DNA of 64,000 bases from Herbaspirillum frisingense GSF30 (lineage in GTDB: Bacteria > Pseudomonadota > Gammaproteobacteria > Burkholderiales > Burkholderiaceae_D): NCBI RefSeq assembly GCF_000300975.2, contig NZ_AEEC02000017.1:1-64000 (forward strand). The letters run 5' to 3'. Under the pieces are notes generated by a model that worked only from the letters and a program-made list of their open reading frames with translations, did no database searches and was not told the origin of the DNA. Shown one piece after another: positions 45,434 to 54,805 of the stretch (positions within the stretch are counted from its first letter, which is position 1; each line of letters starts with the position of its first letter). The position numbers and the translations under genes were made by a program.

Positions 45434-46294
45434 TCAAAAACGGCCGGCGCGGAAATCATCGATGGCGGCTTCGACCTGCTCGCGGGTATTCATCACGAAC
45501 GGCCCCCATTGGGCGATCGGCTCGTTCAGAGGCTTGCCGGCGATCAGCAGGAAGCGGCTCCCCTGCTCGGCCCGCACCGTCACCCCGGCGGCGCCCACCG
45601 GATTGGTCAGCACGGCCATGCGACCGGCGTCGGCCGCACGGGTCTCGGCGCCCTCGCCACCCACGGCCAGCTTGCCCTGGTAGACGTAGAGGAAAGCATT
45701 GTGGGTGGCCGGGATCGGCAGTTCCAGGCTCACGCCGGCTTCCAGGTCCAGATCCAGGTACAGCGGCTCGGTGGTCTCGCGGCGGATGGCGCCATCGGTA
45801 CCGAAGGCAGTACCGGCCAGCACGCGCACCTTCACCCCCGGTTGCGGGAAGGTCTCGGGAATACCGGCCGAGGGGATGTCCTGATAGCCAGGATCGGTCA
45901 TCTTGTCCTTGCCCGCCAGGTTGACCCACAGCTGGAAACCGCTCATGAGGCCGTTTTCCTGCTCCGGCAACTCGGAATGCACCAGGCCGCGACCGGCAGT
46001 CATCCATTGCATGCCACCCGGTTCCAGCAGCCCTTCGTTACCGGCATTGTCGCGGTGGCGCATGCGGCCAGCCAGCATATAGGTCACGGTCTCGAAGCCG
46101 CGATGCGGATGGTCGGGGAAACCGGCCAGGTAGTCGCTGGGTTCGTCGGAGTGGAAGGCATCCAGCATCAGGAACGGGTCCAGGCGGCGTTGCAGGTCAT
46201 GGGTCAGCACGCGGGTGAGGCTGACGCCGGCGCCATCCTGGGTGGGGATGCCGTTGACCAGGCGTTCGATCTGGCGGGTGTAGGGGGTAGTCAT
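45434..46294 (-). CDS. Pirin family protein (second copy, diverged)
   Basis: 286 residues with the pirin N-cupin pattern FPDHPHRGFETVTYML, MRHRDNAGNEG and GRGLVHSELPE. It is clearly diverged from the neighbouring pirin, so not a recent duplicate. The start at 46294 has AAGGAGA upstream; the frame is open to 46444 without support. Sits between the DoxX gene and the other pirin; the three probably form one minus-strand unit. Confidence 0.9.
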   Translation of the reverse strand: MTTPYTRQIERLVNGIPTQDGAGVSLTRVLTHDLQRRLDPFLMLDAFHSDEPSDYLAGFPDHPHRGFETVTYMLAGRMRHRDNAGNEGLLEPGGMQWMTAGRGLVHSELPEQENGLMSGFQLWVNLAGKDKMTDPGYQDIPSAGIPETFPQPGVKVRVLAGTAFGTDGAIRRETTEPLYLDLDLEAGVSLELPIPATHNAFLYVYQGKLAVGGEGAETRAADAGRMAVLTNPVGAAGVTVRAEQGSRFLLIAGKPLNEPIAQWGPFVMNTREQVEAAIDDFRAGRF

Positions 46295-46385
46295 GGTCGA
46301 TCTCCTTGAATCTGAATCAGCCCGCACCTCTTGGGCGTGGGCCGGGACTGCATTGACAGGACGGTTACTGGTAAGGATCAGCGGA

Positions 46386-46781
46386 TCAGTGCGCTTCTTC
46401 CGGCTGGGCCTGGGTATCGATGGAGGACACCAGCAGCAAGGCACCGATCAGGGCCACGTTCTTCAGGAAGTGAATCATCTGACCCTGGGCAGCGGCGCCT
46501 TCCATGGTCCAGAAATGGTGGGCCGACAGGGTGGCGCCGACGGTGAAGAGTGCAATCACCAGCGACACCGGACGCACGCCGCGACCACTCATGAGCAGCA
46601 GACCGCCGCCGACTTCGACCAGGATGGTGACCAGCACGGCCAGGGTCGGGACCGGCAGGCCCAGGCTGGTGAAGTAGCCGACGGTACCGGCGAAACCGAC
46701 GATCTTGAAGATCCCGGAGATGACGAACAGCGACGCCAGCAGGACGCGGCCGATACGGAAGGTGGTGTAGTTGGTAATCAT
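46386..46781 (-). CDS. DoxX family membrane protein
   Basis: 131 residues, four predicted membrane segments, with IGRVLLASLFVISGIFKI at the start as in DoxX/YphA proteins. Often co-occurs with pirins and thiol/redox genes. AGAGAGG precedes the ATG. First gene of the doxX-pirin-pirin unit and divergent from a LysR gene, whose product is the obvious candidate regulator. Confidence 0.85.
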   Translation of the reverse strand: MITNYTTFRIGRVLLASLFVISGIFKIVGFAGTVGYFTSLGLPVPTLAVLVTILVEVGGGLLLMSGRGVRPVSLVIALFTVGATLSAHHFWTMEGAAAQGQMIHFLKNVALIGALLLVSSIDTQAQPEEAH

Positions 46782-46982
46782 GGTAAGCCTCTCTGATATT
46801 GGGTATGGGTGAACTACGGTTGTTTGAGTTGTGATGCCGTGTTGCCTTGCTACATTTTTTTACATGACTTCAATGCGTGCGTCTTGCTACTGCCGACTAG
46901 GCCCGGCTTTGTGCTGTTCGCTCTCGGCGTTTCGCTGCAGCCAGTGACGACAGAATAGGCAAGTTCGCTTCTCGAAAAAACT

Positions 46983-47000
46983 GATTATCTTTTTATAATC
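46983..47000. promoter_or_regulatory. AT-rich palindrome in the doxX / lysR intergenic region
   Basis: GATTAT-N6-ATAATC lies in an AT-rich patch 65-82 bp before the LysR gene start. Its size and placement fit a LysR-type binding site (ATTAT...ATAAT). Confidence 0.5.
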
Positions 47001-47064
47001 ATCATCAATTTTTTAGATATAGTTGGCGTTTTGCTCTCTTTTGCTCTGCTTTCTAGGGAATGCC

Positions 47065-47997
47065 ATGAACATCGAACGCCTCTCGCTGGACCAGTTACGG
47101 GTATTTGTCCAGGTTGCCGACAGTGGCAGTTTCCTGGCAGCCGCGCGCAAGCTGGCGCGGGCGCAATCGGCGGTGAGCTATGCCATCGCCACCCTGGAAG
47201 ATCAGCTGGGAGTGCTGCTGTTCGACCGCAGCGGCTATCGGCCGCAGCTGACCCGCCCGGGAATGGCGCTGCTGGCCGACGCGCGCCAGGTGCTGGACCA
47301 CGTGGATTCGTTGCAGGTGCGGGCCAATTCCTATGCCCGTGGGCAGGAGCTGGAGATGTCGCTGGCGGTGGACGTGTTCTTCCCCACCGACTGCCTGGTG
47401 GACCTGCTGCGACGCTTTCGCGACGCCTTCCCGGCCGTGACGGTGAGGCTGGAGGTGGAAGCGCTGGGGGCGGTGGCCGAGCGGGTCATCGATGGCCGCT
47501 CCATGCTGGGCATCCTGGGCACGCTGCCGACCACGCCACCCAACCTGCTGCGCATTACCTTGCCCAGCGTGCAGCTGGTGGCGGTGGTGGCGCCTAGCCA
47601 TCCGCTAGCCCAGGTCAAGGGACGGGTGACGGAAAAGATGCTGCAACAGCAAACCCAGCTGGTGCTTAGCGACCGCAGCGAGCTCACCGCGCGGCAGGAT
47701 TTTTCGGTGCACTCGCGCCTGACCTGGCGCATGAGCGACCTGGGGACCAAGCACGCCTTGCTGCGTGCCGGCATGGGCTGGGGCAACATGCCCCTGCATG
47801 TGGTCAAGGATGACCTGGCAGCGGGACGGCTGATCAGCATCAGCACCGTCCACCACTCGCCCCAGGGCGAGGAGCTGCCGATCCAGTGCGTCTACAAGCC
47901 CGACCACCCGGCCGGACCGGCGCTGTCATGGTGGCTGGATTCCCTGGCCGCACTGAAGTCGCTGGAGCCGCTGCCGGCCGACGCCCCCGCGCCCTAG
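47065..47997 (+). CDS. LysR-family transcriptional regulator
   Basis: 310 residues: N-terminal winged HTH (LSLDQLRVFVQVADSGSFLAAARKLARAQSAVSYAIATLEDQLG) and a periplasmic-binding-like effector domain. The ATG at 47065 with AGGGA upstream is preferred over 47023. Divergent from doxX and the pirins, so it likely controls that unit. Its stop codon overlaps, on the opposite strand, the stop of the downstream AraC-type gene. Confidence 0.9.
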   Translation: MNIERLSLDQLRVFVQVADSGSFLAAARKLARAQSAVSYAIATLEDQLGVLLFDRSGYRPQLTRPGMALLADARQVLDHVDSLQVRANSYARGQELEMSLAVDVFFPTDCLVDLLRRFRDAFPAVTVRLEVEALGAVAERVIDGRSMLGILGTLPTTPPNLLRITLPSVQLVAVVAPSHPLAQVKGRVTEKMLQQQTQLVLSDRSELTARQDFSVHSRLTWRMSDLGTKHALLRAGMGWGNMPLHVVKDDLAAGRLISISTVHHSPQGEELPIQCVYKPDHPAGPALSWWLDSLAALKSLEPLPADAPAP

Positions 47998-48995
47998 GCG
48001 CCGAGGTGGGCGACGGTAGCGAAACGCTCGCGGTACTGCCCCGGACTGACCCCGAGCTGGCGCAGGAATACCCGCCGCAGGTTCTGCTCTTCCCCGTAGC
48101 CGGCCTGGCTGGCAATGCGCTTGAGCGGCAGGCGGGTCTCCTCCAGCGCACGGCGCGCCGCTTCCAGCCGCATCAGTTCGACCGTACGGGCCGGCGTGCG
48201 TCCGGTTTCAGCCACATATAGCCGGGCAAAGGTGCGCGGGCTCATATTGGCCTGGCGCGCCAGGTTTTCCACCCGCAGGTCGGCTTCCAGATGCGCGGCG
48301 ATCCAGGCATGCAGCTCGGCAAAGCGCCCTGCCCCGGTGGCTTGCGAGGCCAGCGGGGCGCTGAACTGCGACTGCCCGCCCGGACGCTTGACGAACACCA
48401 CCAGCTGACGTGCCGTGGCGATGGCGCAGGCATGGCCCAGGTCCTGCTCCACCAGTGCCAGTGCCAGGTCGATGCCGGCGGTGACGCCAGCGGACGTCCA
48501 GATACGGCCCTGGCGGATGTAGATCGGGTCGCCATCGACCTCCAGCGCCGGATAGCGGCGCTGCAGCTGTTCGGCCGAATCCCAGTGCGTGGTCACCCGC
48601 AGGCCATCCAGCACGCCGGCCTCGGCCAGGTGGAAGGCGCCGGTGCAGACCGAGCAGACGCGCTGTGCAAGCGGCGCCATCCGGCGTATCCATGCCACCA
48701 GTGCCAGGTCCAGACGGAAGGGCTCGCCCAGGCTGCCGCCGGGCGAGATCAGCGTATGCAGCTCTTGCCCGTCCAGCAGTCCATCCAGCGCCGCCAGCGA
48801 CTGCGTCATCACCGGCAGTCCGGCACTGGTGACGATGGCGCCGCCCTGCGCCGAAGCCACATGCAGCCGATACACCTCCCGCCCCTGCAGACGATTGGTG
48901 GTCGCCAGCACCTGCAGCGGGCCGGACAGGTCGAGCAGGTTCATGCCTTCATAGGCCAGGATGACAACCTGGCGCGGTGCGTGCTTGGATTCCAT
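47994..48995 (-). CDS. GlxA-type AraC regulator (DJ-1/PfpI domain plus HTH)
   Basis: 333 residues. The N-terminal ~190 form a DJ-1/PfpI domain (VVILAYEGMNLLDLSGPLQVL; VCSVCTGAFHLAEAGVLDG with the elbow cysteine); the C-terminal ~100 are an AraC HTH (MSPRTFARLYVAETGRTPARTVELMRLEAARRAL, SQAGYGEEQNLRRVFLRQLGVSPGQYR regions). Members sense small metabolites. Upstream and co-directional with an MFS exporter (49047-50285). Stop codon shares CTAG with the convergent LysR gene. Confidence 0.9.
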   Translation of the reverse strand: MESKHAPRQVVILAYEGMNLLDLSGPLQVLATTNRLQGREVYRLHVASAQGGAIVTSAGLPVMTQSLAALDGLLDGQELHTLISPGGSLGEPFRLDLALVAWIRRMAPLAQRVCSVCTGAFHLAEAGVLDGLRVTTHWDSAEQLQRRYPALEVDGDPIYIRQGRIWTSAGVTAGIDLALALVEQDLGHACAIATARQLVVFVKRPGGQSQFSAPLASQATGAGRFAELHAWIAAHLEADLRVENLARQANMSPRTFARLYVAETGRTPARTVELMRLEAARRALEETRLPLKRIASQAGYGEEQNLRRVFLRQLGVSPGQYRERFATVAHLGA

Positions 48996-49046
48996 GCAAA
49001 CCCTGTAGTCGCTTAGTAAAGATCAGAAGTGAAGGTCCGTGCGATC

Positions 49047-50285
49047 TTAGCGCAGCCCGGCCGCCAGCGTCGCCCGCCCGGCACGCTGGGCCAGCATCCA
49101 GCGCCCGGTGACCAGCGCCGAGACCAGCAGCACCGGCAGGATGGCGGCATTGAGGGTTTCCCACCCAAAGCGCGCCAGCAACGGCCCGGCACCGAGAGTG
49201 GCCAGGGCGGTGGCGGCGTAGCGCATCAGCTCGGCCAGGCCCTGGGTCTTGGCCCGTTCGGACGGGGTGTAGGACTGGGCCAGCAAGGTGGTGCCGCCCA
49301 CGAACATGAAGTTCCAGCCCACGCCCAGCAGCAGCAAGGCCACATAGAAGGCTGGCAAGGTGGTCGAGAGCATGGCGATGAGCGCACAACCCAGGTTCAT
49401 GGCCAGCCCGGCCAGCAGCACGCTGCCCAGCCCGAAGCGCTGGATCAGGCGCCCGGCGAAGAAGGACGGCGCATACATGCCCACCAGATGCCACTGGATG
49501 ATGGCGGCACCATCGTCGATGCCATGGTGACAGGCCACCGCCGCCAGCGGTGCGGCAGTCATGATGAACATCATCACCATCGACCCGGCCACGTTGTTGG
49601 CCACCGAGGCCATGAACACCGGGGTGCGGGCAATGGCCGACAAGGGCCGTGCCGGCGCCAGTTCCACGCCCGTGGCCGCTGCGGCAGCAAGGTGATCGGC
49701 CTGGTCGCGATAGAACAGGATCAGCACCAGCACCGACAGCAGGCCCATGGCTGCGACCACCAGATAGGCGCCGGCAAAGAGCGCGGTGGGGAACCAGTCC
49801 TTGCTCCAGGCCGCCAGCGCCGGACCGACCAGCGCTGCGATCACGCCACCGGCCAGCACGGTGGAGATGGCGCGGCTCTTGGTCGCTTCACTGACGGCAT
49901 CGGCCGCCGCCAGGCGGTAATACTGGGCAAAGGCCTGGAACACCCCGACCAGGGCGGTACCGGCGCAGAAGGTCCAGAACTGGCCGTGGAATACCGACCA
50001 CACCGAGATCAGCCCGCCCACGCAGCAACTGGCCGCCCCCAGCACGAAGGACCAGCGCCGCCCCAGGCGCTGGATGAGGAAAGCCGCAAACCAGGTCACC
50101 ACCGCCCCGGCCACCGTGATGAGGGCAAATGGCAGCGTCGCCAGGGCCTTGTCCGGCGCCAGTTGCCAACCGGTCAGCGCGGTCAGGGTCAGGTCGATCG
50201 AGATGGCGCAGGTGAAGAGCCCCTGACACAGGGCCAGGACGGCGGCATTGCGGCTGCCGGCAGAGGCGGCGGAGGGGAAGCGCAT
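49047..50285 (-). CDS. MFS transporter
   Basis: 412 residues, about twelve membrane segments, with a short basic loop (QRLGRRWSFV) after segment 2. No substrate-specific motif was recognised. GGAG lies 9 nt before the ATG. Same strand as the GlxA-type regulator 51 nt downstream, which suggests a regulator-transporter pair; divergent from the isochorismatase-like gene. Confidence 0.85.
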   Translation of the reverse strand: MRFPSAASAGSRNAAVLALCQGLFTCAISIDLTLTALTGWQLAPDKALATLPFALITVAGAVVTWFAAFLIQRLGRRWSFVLGAASCCVGGLISVWSVFHGQFWTFCAGTALVGVFQAFAQYYRLAAADAVSEATKSRAISTVLAGGVIAALVGPALAAWSKDWFPTALFAGAYLVVAAMGLLSVLVLILFYRDQADHLAAAAATGVELAPARPLSAIARTPVFMASVANNVAGSMVMMFIMTAAPLAAVACHHGIDDGAAIIQWHLVGMYAPSFFAGRLIQRFGLGSVLLAGLAMNLGCALIAMLSTTLPAFYVALLLLGVGWNFMFVGGTTLLAQSYTPSERAKTQGLAELMRYAATALATLGAGPLLARFGWETLNAAILPVLLVSALVTGRWMLAQRAGRATLAAGLR

Positions 50286-50398
50286 GGGATTTGCTCCGGA
50301 GGGTGATTGATGGAAAAATTGTCGGATCGAGGGTGCTTTGGCGTCAATGACACAAAACCTTCAATTCCTGCCAACCCATCCTTGAAAGACCCCGCGAC

Positions 50399-50929
50399 AT
50401 GCTGATCCAGGCCCACGAATCCGCCCTGCTGGTCGTCGACCCGCAGGAAAAGCTGCTACCGGCCATCCATGACGGCCAGGCCGTGCTGGCCGAGATGGTC
50501 CGCATGGCCAGCATCGCCGGCCTGTTGGGGGTGCCGGTGATCGGCACCGAGCAGATGCCCGACAAGCTCGGTCCCAACCACCCCGACATCCGCCGCCTGT
50601 GTGACAAGACCCTCTCCAAGCGCCACTTCGACGCCTGCGCCGAGGGCCTGCCGGCGGCCATTCCCCCATCGGTGCGGCAGATCGTCGTGGCCGGCTGCGA
50701 GGCCCATATCTGCGTGCTGCAGACCGCGCTCTCGCTGCTGCAACGGGGCTATCGCGTGCTGCCGCTGCTGGGCGCCTGCGGCTCGCGCCGTGCCCTGGAC
50801 CGCGATGCCGCCTTCGAGCGCCTGCGCCAGGCCGGTGCGGTCCCGGTGACCCTGGAAATGGTGGCCTATGAATGGCTGCGGGAGAGCGCGCACCCGCAGT
50901 TCCGCACGGTCCTGAAGCTGATCAAGTGA
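50399..50929 (+). CDS. Isochorismatase-family cysteine hydrolase
   Basis: 176 residues with the family triad: Asp14 (LLVVDPQEKLL), a Lys near 74 (TLSKRHF) and the nucleophile Cys105 in GCEAHICVLQT. This small YcaC-like type hydrolyses amides or related bonds; the substrate is unknown. Single gene, only a weak GAAAG upstream of the ATG. Confidence 0.88.
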   Translation: MLIQAHESALLVVDPQEKLLPAIHDGQAVLAEMVRMASIAGLLGVPVIGTEQMPDKLGPNHPDIRRLCDKTLSKRHFDACAEGLPAAIPPSVRQIVVAGCEAHICVLQTALSLLQRGYRVLPLLGACGSRRALDRDAAFERLRQAGAVPVTLEMVAYEWLRESAHPQFRTVLKLIK

Positions 50930-51193
50930 GACTGGCGACGTATTCCCGTGGTCCAGGTCAAGCCTGCCAGCGCTCGGGAAGCACGGCCCGACTTAACTGG
51001 AATGCACGTTGGGCATTGAAGTGATGAAAGTTTCTGTTATCAGGCGAGCGGATGCATTCAGCAGACGAGAACTGTGGTAAAAGTAACGGAAAAAATAGCT
51101 GCGTGGCCGCATCACGATGTTGCGTATCACCTATCATCACGCCAAACCCTGGCCAGCCGACGCCGCCACAACATAGAGGATCTCCACACGCTT

Positions 51194-51961
51194 ATGTCCA
51201 GCCTACCTGCCCCCACGTCCGCTCACGCACCGCCACCGCTCACGCTGCATACCCTGCGCGCCAGTTGCTCGGCCTGCAGCATGCACCAGCTATGCCTGCC
51301 GATGGGCCTGGACCAGGGCGACATGCAGCGGCTGGAACAGGTCATCAATCGCCGCCGCAAGGTCAAACGCGACGAGTCCCTGTACCGCCTCAACGACAAG
51401 TTCGACATGCTCTACGCCATCCGGCTGGGGCATTTCAAGACCTTCCAGAGCAATACCAATGGCGGCCAGCAGATCACCGGCTTCCAGATGGCCGGCGAAC
51501 TGCTGGGCATGGATGCCATCGGCGCCGGTCACCACCTGTGCGAGGCGGTGGCGCTGGAAGACAGCGAAGTCTGTGAAATCCCCTTCTCGCGGCTGGAAGA
51601 CCTGTTCCGCGACATGCCGACCCTGCTGCGCCAGTTCCATCGCATGATGAGTCTGGAGATTTCCCGCGAGCAGCGCGTCATGCTGACCCTGGGCAGCATG
51701 ACCGCCCAGCAGAAGATGGCGGCCTTCCTGTTGAACCTGTCCTCGCGCTACGCCAGCCGTGGCTATTCGACCACCCGTTTCCAGCTGCGCATGACCCGCG
51801 AGGAAATCGGCAACTACCTGGGCCTGGCGGTGGAAAGCGTGAGCCGCCTGCTGACCAACTTCAAGAAGACCGGCGTCATCGAGGTCAACCACCGCGACGT
51901 CGAACTGAGCGACCTGCCGACCCTGCGTGCCATCGCCCTGGGCAACGACCCCTGCGCCTGA
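51194..51961 (+). CDS. fnr: Fnr/Anr-type oxygen-sensing regulator
   Basis: 255 residues. Four cysteines suited to a [4Fe-4S] cluster: Cys25, Cys28, Cys34 (CSACSMHQLC) and Cys116 (HHLCEAV). A cNMP-like sensor domain and a C-terminal HTH with TREEIGNYLGLAVESVSRLL, including the ExxSR that reads TTGAT, complete the FNR architecture. The ATG at 51194 gives a normal-length N-terminus; an in-frame extension from 51074 is possible. A product able to act at the FNR box at 32526, though other fnr copies may exist in the genome. Confidence 0.93.
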   Translation: MSSLPAPTSAHAPPPLTLHTLRASCSACSMHQLCLPMGLDQGDMQRLEQVINRRRKVKRDESLYRLNDKFDMLYAIRLGHFKTFQSNTNGGQQITGFQMAGELLGMDAIGAGHHLCEAVALEDSEVCEIPFSRLEDLFRDMPTLLRQFHRMMSLEISREQRVMLTLGSMTAQQKMAAFLLNLSSRYASRGYSTTRFQLRMTREEIGNYLGLAVESVSRLLTNFKKTGVIEVNHRDVELSDLPTLRAIALGNDPCA

Positions 51962-52009
51962 GCTGCCGGTAACTGCCGGTAGCTGCCTGCGAGAGGTTAG
52001 AATGGCCGG

Positions 52010-52780
52010 ATGACAACACCCCGGCTCCCCCCCTCTTCCCCGTCGCCCCTGAAAAGCTTTCTGCGCGCCCGTCTGGCGCGCGACCACCATCTCGGCCTGC
52101 CGCTGACCACTGGCCTCATGGCGGTGCTCTCCACCGCACTGCTGTTTGCCCTGATCGCCTATGAAGTCGCCACCAAGGGCGCGCTCACGCGCCTGGATCA
52201 GCAACTGGCGGACTGGTTCAACCAGCGTGCCTTCTCGCCCCTGACCGAGCTGGTGCTGGGCTACACCCACCTGCACGGCACCATCGGTGTACTGGTGATG
52301 GGCGCGCTGCTGCTGCGGCACATGGTGCGGGCGCGGCAATGGGCCTGGGTGGCGGACCTGGCGCTGGTGTTGCCGGGCGGCATGCTGTTCAACTACACGC
52401 TCAAGCATGTCTTCGCGCGCATGCGGCCCAGCTTCGAGGATCCCATCCTGGTGCTGCACAGCTACAGCTTCCCCAGCGGACACACCATCGGCGCCACCCT
52501 GCTCTACGCCGTGCTGGCAGCCTACCTGCTGAACCAGTCGGCCCTGCTCGCGACCCTCGGCGCGCGCTTGCGCTTGGGCCACGCCGGCGTACAGCGGTTC
52601 GTGGTGGCCGCGGCACTGCTGCTGGTCGGGCTGACCGCGTTCAGCCGGGTCTATCTGGGTGCTCACTTCCTGAGCGATGTACTGGGGGCGATGCTGCTGG
52701 GCACGGCCTGGTTCGCGCTATGGACCACGGCGGTTTTCACGATACAGCGGCACTATTGGACAATGTCGCGTTCCAACTGA
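52010..52780 (+). CDS. PAP2-family membrane phosphatase
   Basis: 256 residues, about six membrane segments. The three lipid-phosphatase motifs are complete: KHVFARMRP (132-140, KX6RP), FPSGH (154-158) and SRVYLGAHFLSD (213-224, SRX5HX3D). Would dephosphorylate a lipid phosphate such as phosphatidate, phosphatidylglycerophosphate or undecaprenyl pyrophosphate on the periplasmic face. First of three plus-strand genes with a lipid kinase and a phosphoesterase. Confidence 0.92.
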   Translation: MTTPRLPPSSPSPLKSFLRARLARDHHLGLPLTTGLMAVLSTALLFALIAYEVATKGALTRLDQQLADWFNQRAFSPLTELVLGYTHLHGTIGVLVMGALLLRHMVRARQWAWVADLALVLPGGMLFNYTLKHVFARMRPSFEDPILVLHSYSFPSGHTIGATLLYAVLAAYLLNQSALLATLGARLRLGHAGVQRFVVAAALLLVGLTAFSRVYLGAHFLSDVLGAMLLGTAWFALWTTAVFTIQRHYWTMSRSN

Positions 52781-52804
52781 CTTTCCAACATCCCCTCGTT
52801 GCGA

Positions 52805-53818
52805 ATGCCAGAACAACAATCCCTCCAGAACTTACCCGACAGCAAGACCGGAACCGGGCACCCTGACGTCGTTGCCGCCATCAATGCCAAGGCCGGTGGC
52901 GGTCACGCCGAAGCGCTGGCCGCCCATATCACCGATGAATTCGCCCGCCACGGCCTGCGCGCCGCGGTGCACTTGGCGCACAGCGGCGAAGACATGCTGC
53001 AGGCTGCGCGCCAGGCGGTGCGCGACCAGGTCCCGGTGGTAGCCGTCGGCGGCGGCGACGGCAGCGTCAATGCCGTGGCATCCACCCTGCTGGCCGACGG
53101 CCAGTGCCGCAGTGCGCTGGGCGTGCTGCCGCTGGGGACCCTGAACCACTTCGCCAAGGACCTCGGCATCCCCTTGGTCTTGGAAGAGGCCATCGCCAAC
53201 ATCGCCACCGGGCGCCGCCTGCGGGTCGACAGTGGCGAGGTCAATGGTCAGCCCTTCATCAACAATTCCAGCCTGGGCCTGTATCCGGACATCGTGCGCG
53301 AGCGCGAGAAACAGCAGGCCCGCCTGGGGCGCGGCAAGTGGCTGGCGTTCACGTGGGCAGCCATGGGCGCGCTGCGGCGTTACCCCTTCCTGCGTGTACG
53401 CCTGTCCATCGATGGCCAGGAACACTGGCGGCGCACGCCCTTCGTCTTCATCGGCAACAACGAATACCTGATGAGCGGCCTGGACATCGGCAAGCGTTCC
53501 ACCCTCACCGACGGCCGCCTGAGCCTGTACGTCTGCCATCGCACCGGCCGCTGGGGCCTGCTGCGGCTGGCCTTGCACGCGCTGTTCGGGCGCCTGCAGG
53601 CAGCGCAGGACTTCGACGTGCTGACCGCCACCGAGATCCACATCGAGACTCACAAGAAGCGCATGCGCGTGGCCACCGATGGCGAGGTCAACCTGATGCA
53701 GACGCCGCTGCACTATCGCATCCGCCCCGCCTCGCTGGAGGTGATCGTGCCACAGGAAGCAAATGACGACGCCGGCAAGGAAGCCGGCATGCTAGACAAA
53801 CTGTGGGGGGACCGCTGA
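52805..53818 (+). CDS. Diacylglycerol/lipid kinase family protein
   Basis: 337 residues with the ATP loop VGGGDGSVN, GVLPLGTLNHFAKDLG and the C-terminal DGE (ATDGEVN) of the DAGK catalytic family (YegS/DgkB-like). Phosphorylates a lipid or sphingoid alcohol; exact substrate unknown. No clear ribosome site; ATG 52805 taken over TTG 52799. Follows the PAP2 gene by 24 nt, and its TGA overlaps the next ATG (TGATG). Confidence 0.88.
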   Translation: MPEQQSLQNLPDSKTGTGHPDVVAAINAKAGGGHAEALAAHITDEFARHGLRAAVHLAHSGEDMLQAARQAVRDQVPVVAVGGGDGSVNAVASTLLADGQCRSALGVLPLGTLNHFAKDLGIPLVLEEAIANIATGRRLRVDSGEVNGQPFINNSSLGLYPDIVREREKQQARLGRGKWLAFTWAAMGALRRYPFLRVRLSIDGQEHWRRTPFVFIGNNEYLMSGLDIGKRSTLTDGRLSLYVCHRTGRWGLLRLALHALFGRLQAAQDFDVLTATEIHIETHKKRMRVATDGEVNLMQTPLHYRIRPASLEVIVPQEANDDAGKEAGMLDKLWGDR

Positions 53819-54651
53819 TGCGTACCCTCATCCATCTGTCAGACCTGCATTTCGGTCGCATCGATACGGCCATCATCGAACCGCTGATCGCCCAGATCCA
53901 CGAACTGCGCCCGGATCTGGTGGTGGTCTCGGGCGACCTCACCCAGCGCGCCCGCAGCAGCCAGTTCAAAGAGGCGCGCCAGTTCCTGGACGCCTTGCCC
54001 AAGCCGCAACTGGTGGTGCCGGGCAACCACGACGTGCCGCTCTTCAATGTCGCCGCGCGCCTGCTGCAGCCGCTGCGCAAGTACAAGCGCCACATCACCC
54101 AGGACCTGCAGCCCTCGTACGTGGACGACGAGATTGCGGTAGTCGGTATCAACACCGCCCGCTCGCTGACCATCCAGGACGGGCGCGTGAACGACCGCCA
54201 GATCGAGCTGGCGCGGCGCGAGCTGGCGGCGGTGGGCGACCATCTGGTCAAGATCATCGTCACCCACCATCCCTTCGACCTGCCGCCGGGGCCGCAGCAT
54301 CATGGCCTGGTCGGCCAGGCAGTACCGGCCATGCGCGCCTTCGCCCTGTGCGGCGCCGACCTGCTGCTGGCCGGCCACGTGCACACCAGCTCGGCCGTCA
54401 GCAGCGCCGGGCGCTACCACATCCCCGGCTATTCGGCGCTGGTGGTACAGGCCGGCACGGCCACGTCCACCCGGGGCCGGGGCGAGAGCAATTCCTTCAA
54501 TGTGCTGCAGGTGCAGCCGCACGAGATCGTGGTGCACCGCCTGGCCTGGCATCCCGAGGCACGCTCCTTCGCGCTGGAGGCCACGCAGACCTTCGTACAG
54601 CGCGGCAGCGAATGGTTCGAGCAGAAGGCCGACGGCGCACTGGGGGATTAG
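53818..54651 (+). CDS. Calcineurin-like metallophosphoesterase
   Basis: 277 residues with all five phosphoesterase blocks: SDLHFG, SGDLTQR, PGNHD, THHP and GHVH. The order and size fit CpdA/Lpx-type or cyclic-nucleotide phosphodiesterases; the lipid-gene context would favour a phospholipid headgroup or UDP-lipid substrate, but this is inference. The ATG at 53818 shares a base with the previous stop and has a G-rich ribosome site. Confidence 0.88.
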   Translation: MRTLIHLSDLHFGRIDTAIIEPLIAQIHELRPDLVVVSGDLTQRARSSQFKEARQFLDALPKPQLVVPGNHDVPLFNVAARLLQPLRKYKRHITQDLQPSYVDDEIAVVGINTARSLTIQDGRVNDRQIELARRELAAVGDHLVKIIVTHHPFDLPPGPQHHGLVGQAVPAMRAFALCGADLLLAGHVHTSSAVSSAGRYHIPGYSALVVQAGTATSTRGRGESNSFNVLQVQPHEIVVHRLAWHPEARSFALEATQTFVQRGSEWFEQKADGALGD

Positions 54652-54705
54652 TCGCATCCAATCCAGAGGCTCCAGGGCGCACAGAGTGCATAGAGTTCAC
54701 AGACG

Positions 54706-54742
54706 AAAAAAGAGCCGCAGGGAAACCATGCGGCTCTTTTTT
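54706..54742. terminator. Bidirectional rho-independent terminator
   Basis: An A-run and GAGCCGCA pair with TGCGGCTC followed by six T residues, 9-nt loop. It separates the lipid-gene set (plus) from the small gene at 54806 (minus). Confidence 0.93.
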
Positions 54743-54805
54743 CATGTGCTCGTGACCGGCGCTGCCTGAGGAACCTGACAACCTCGCGATTGCGCCTGCA
54801 CGGAC

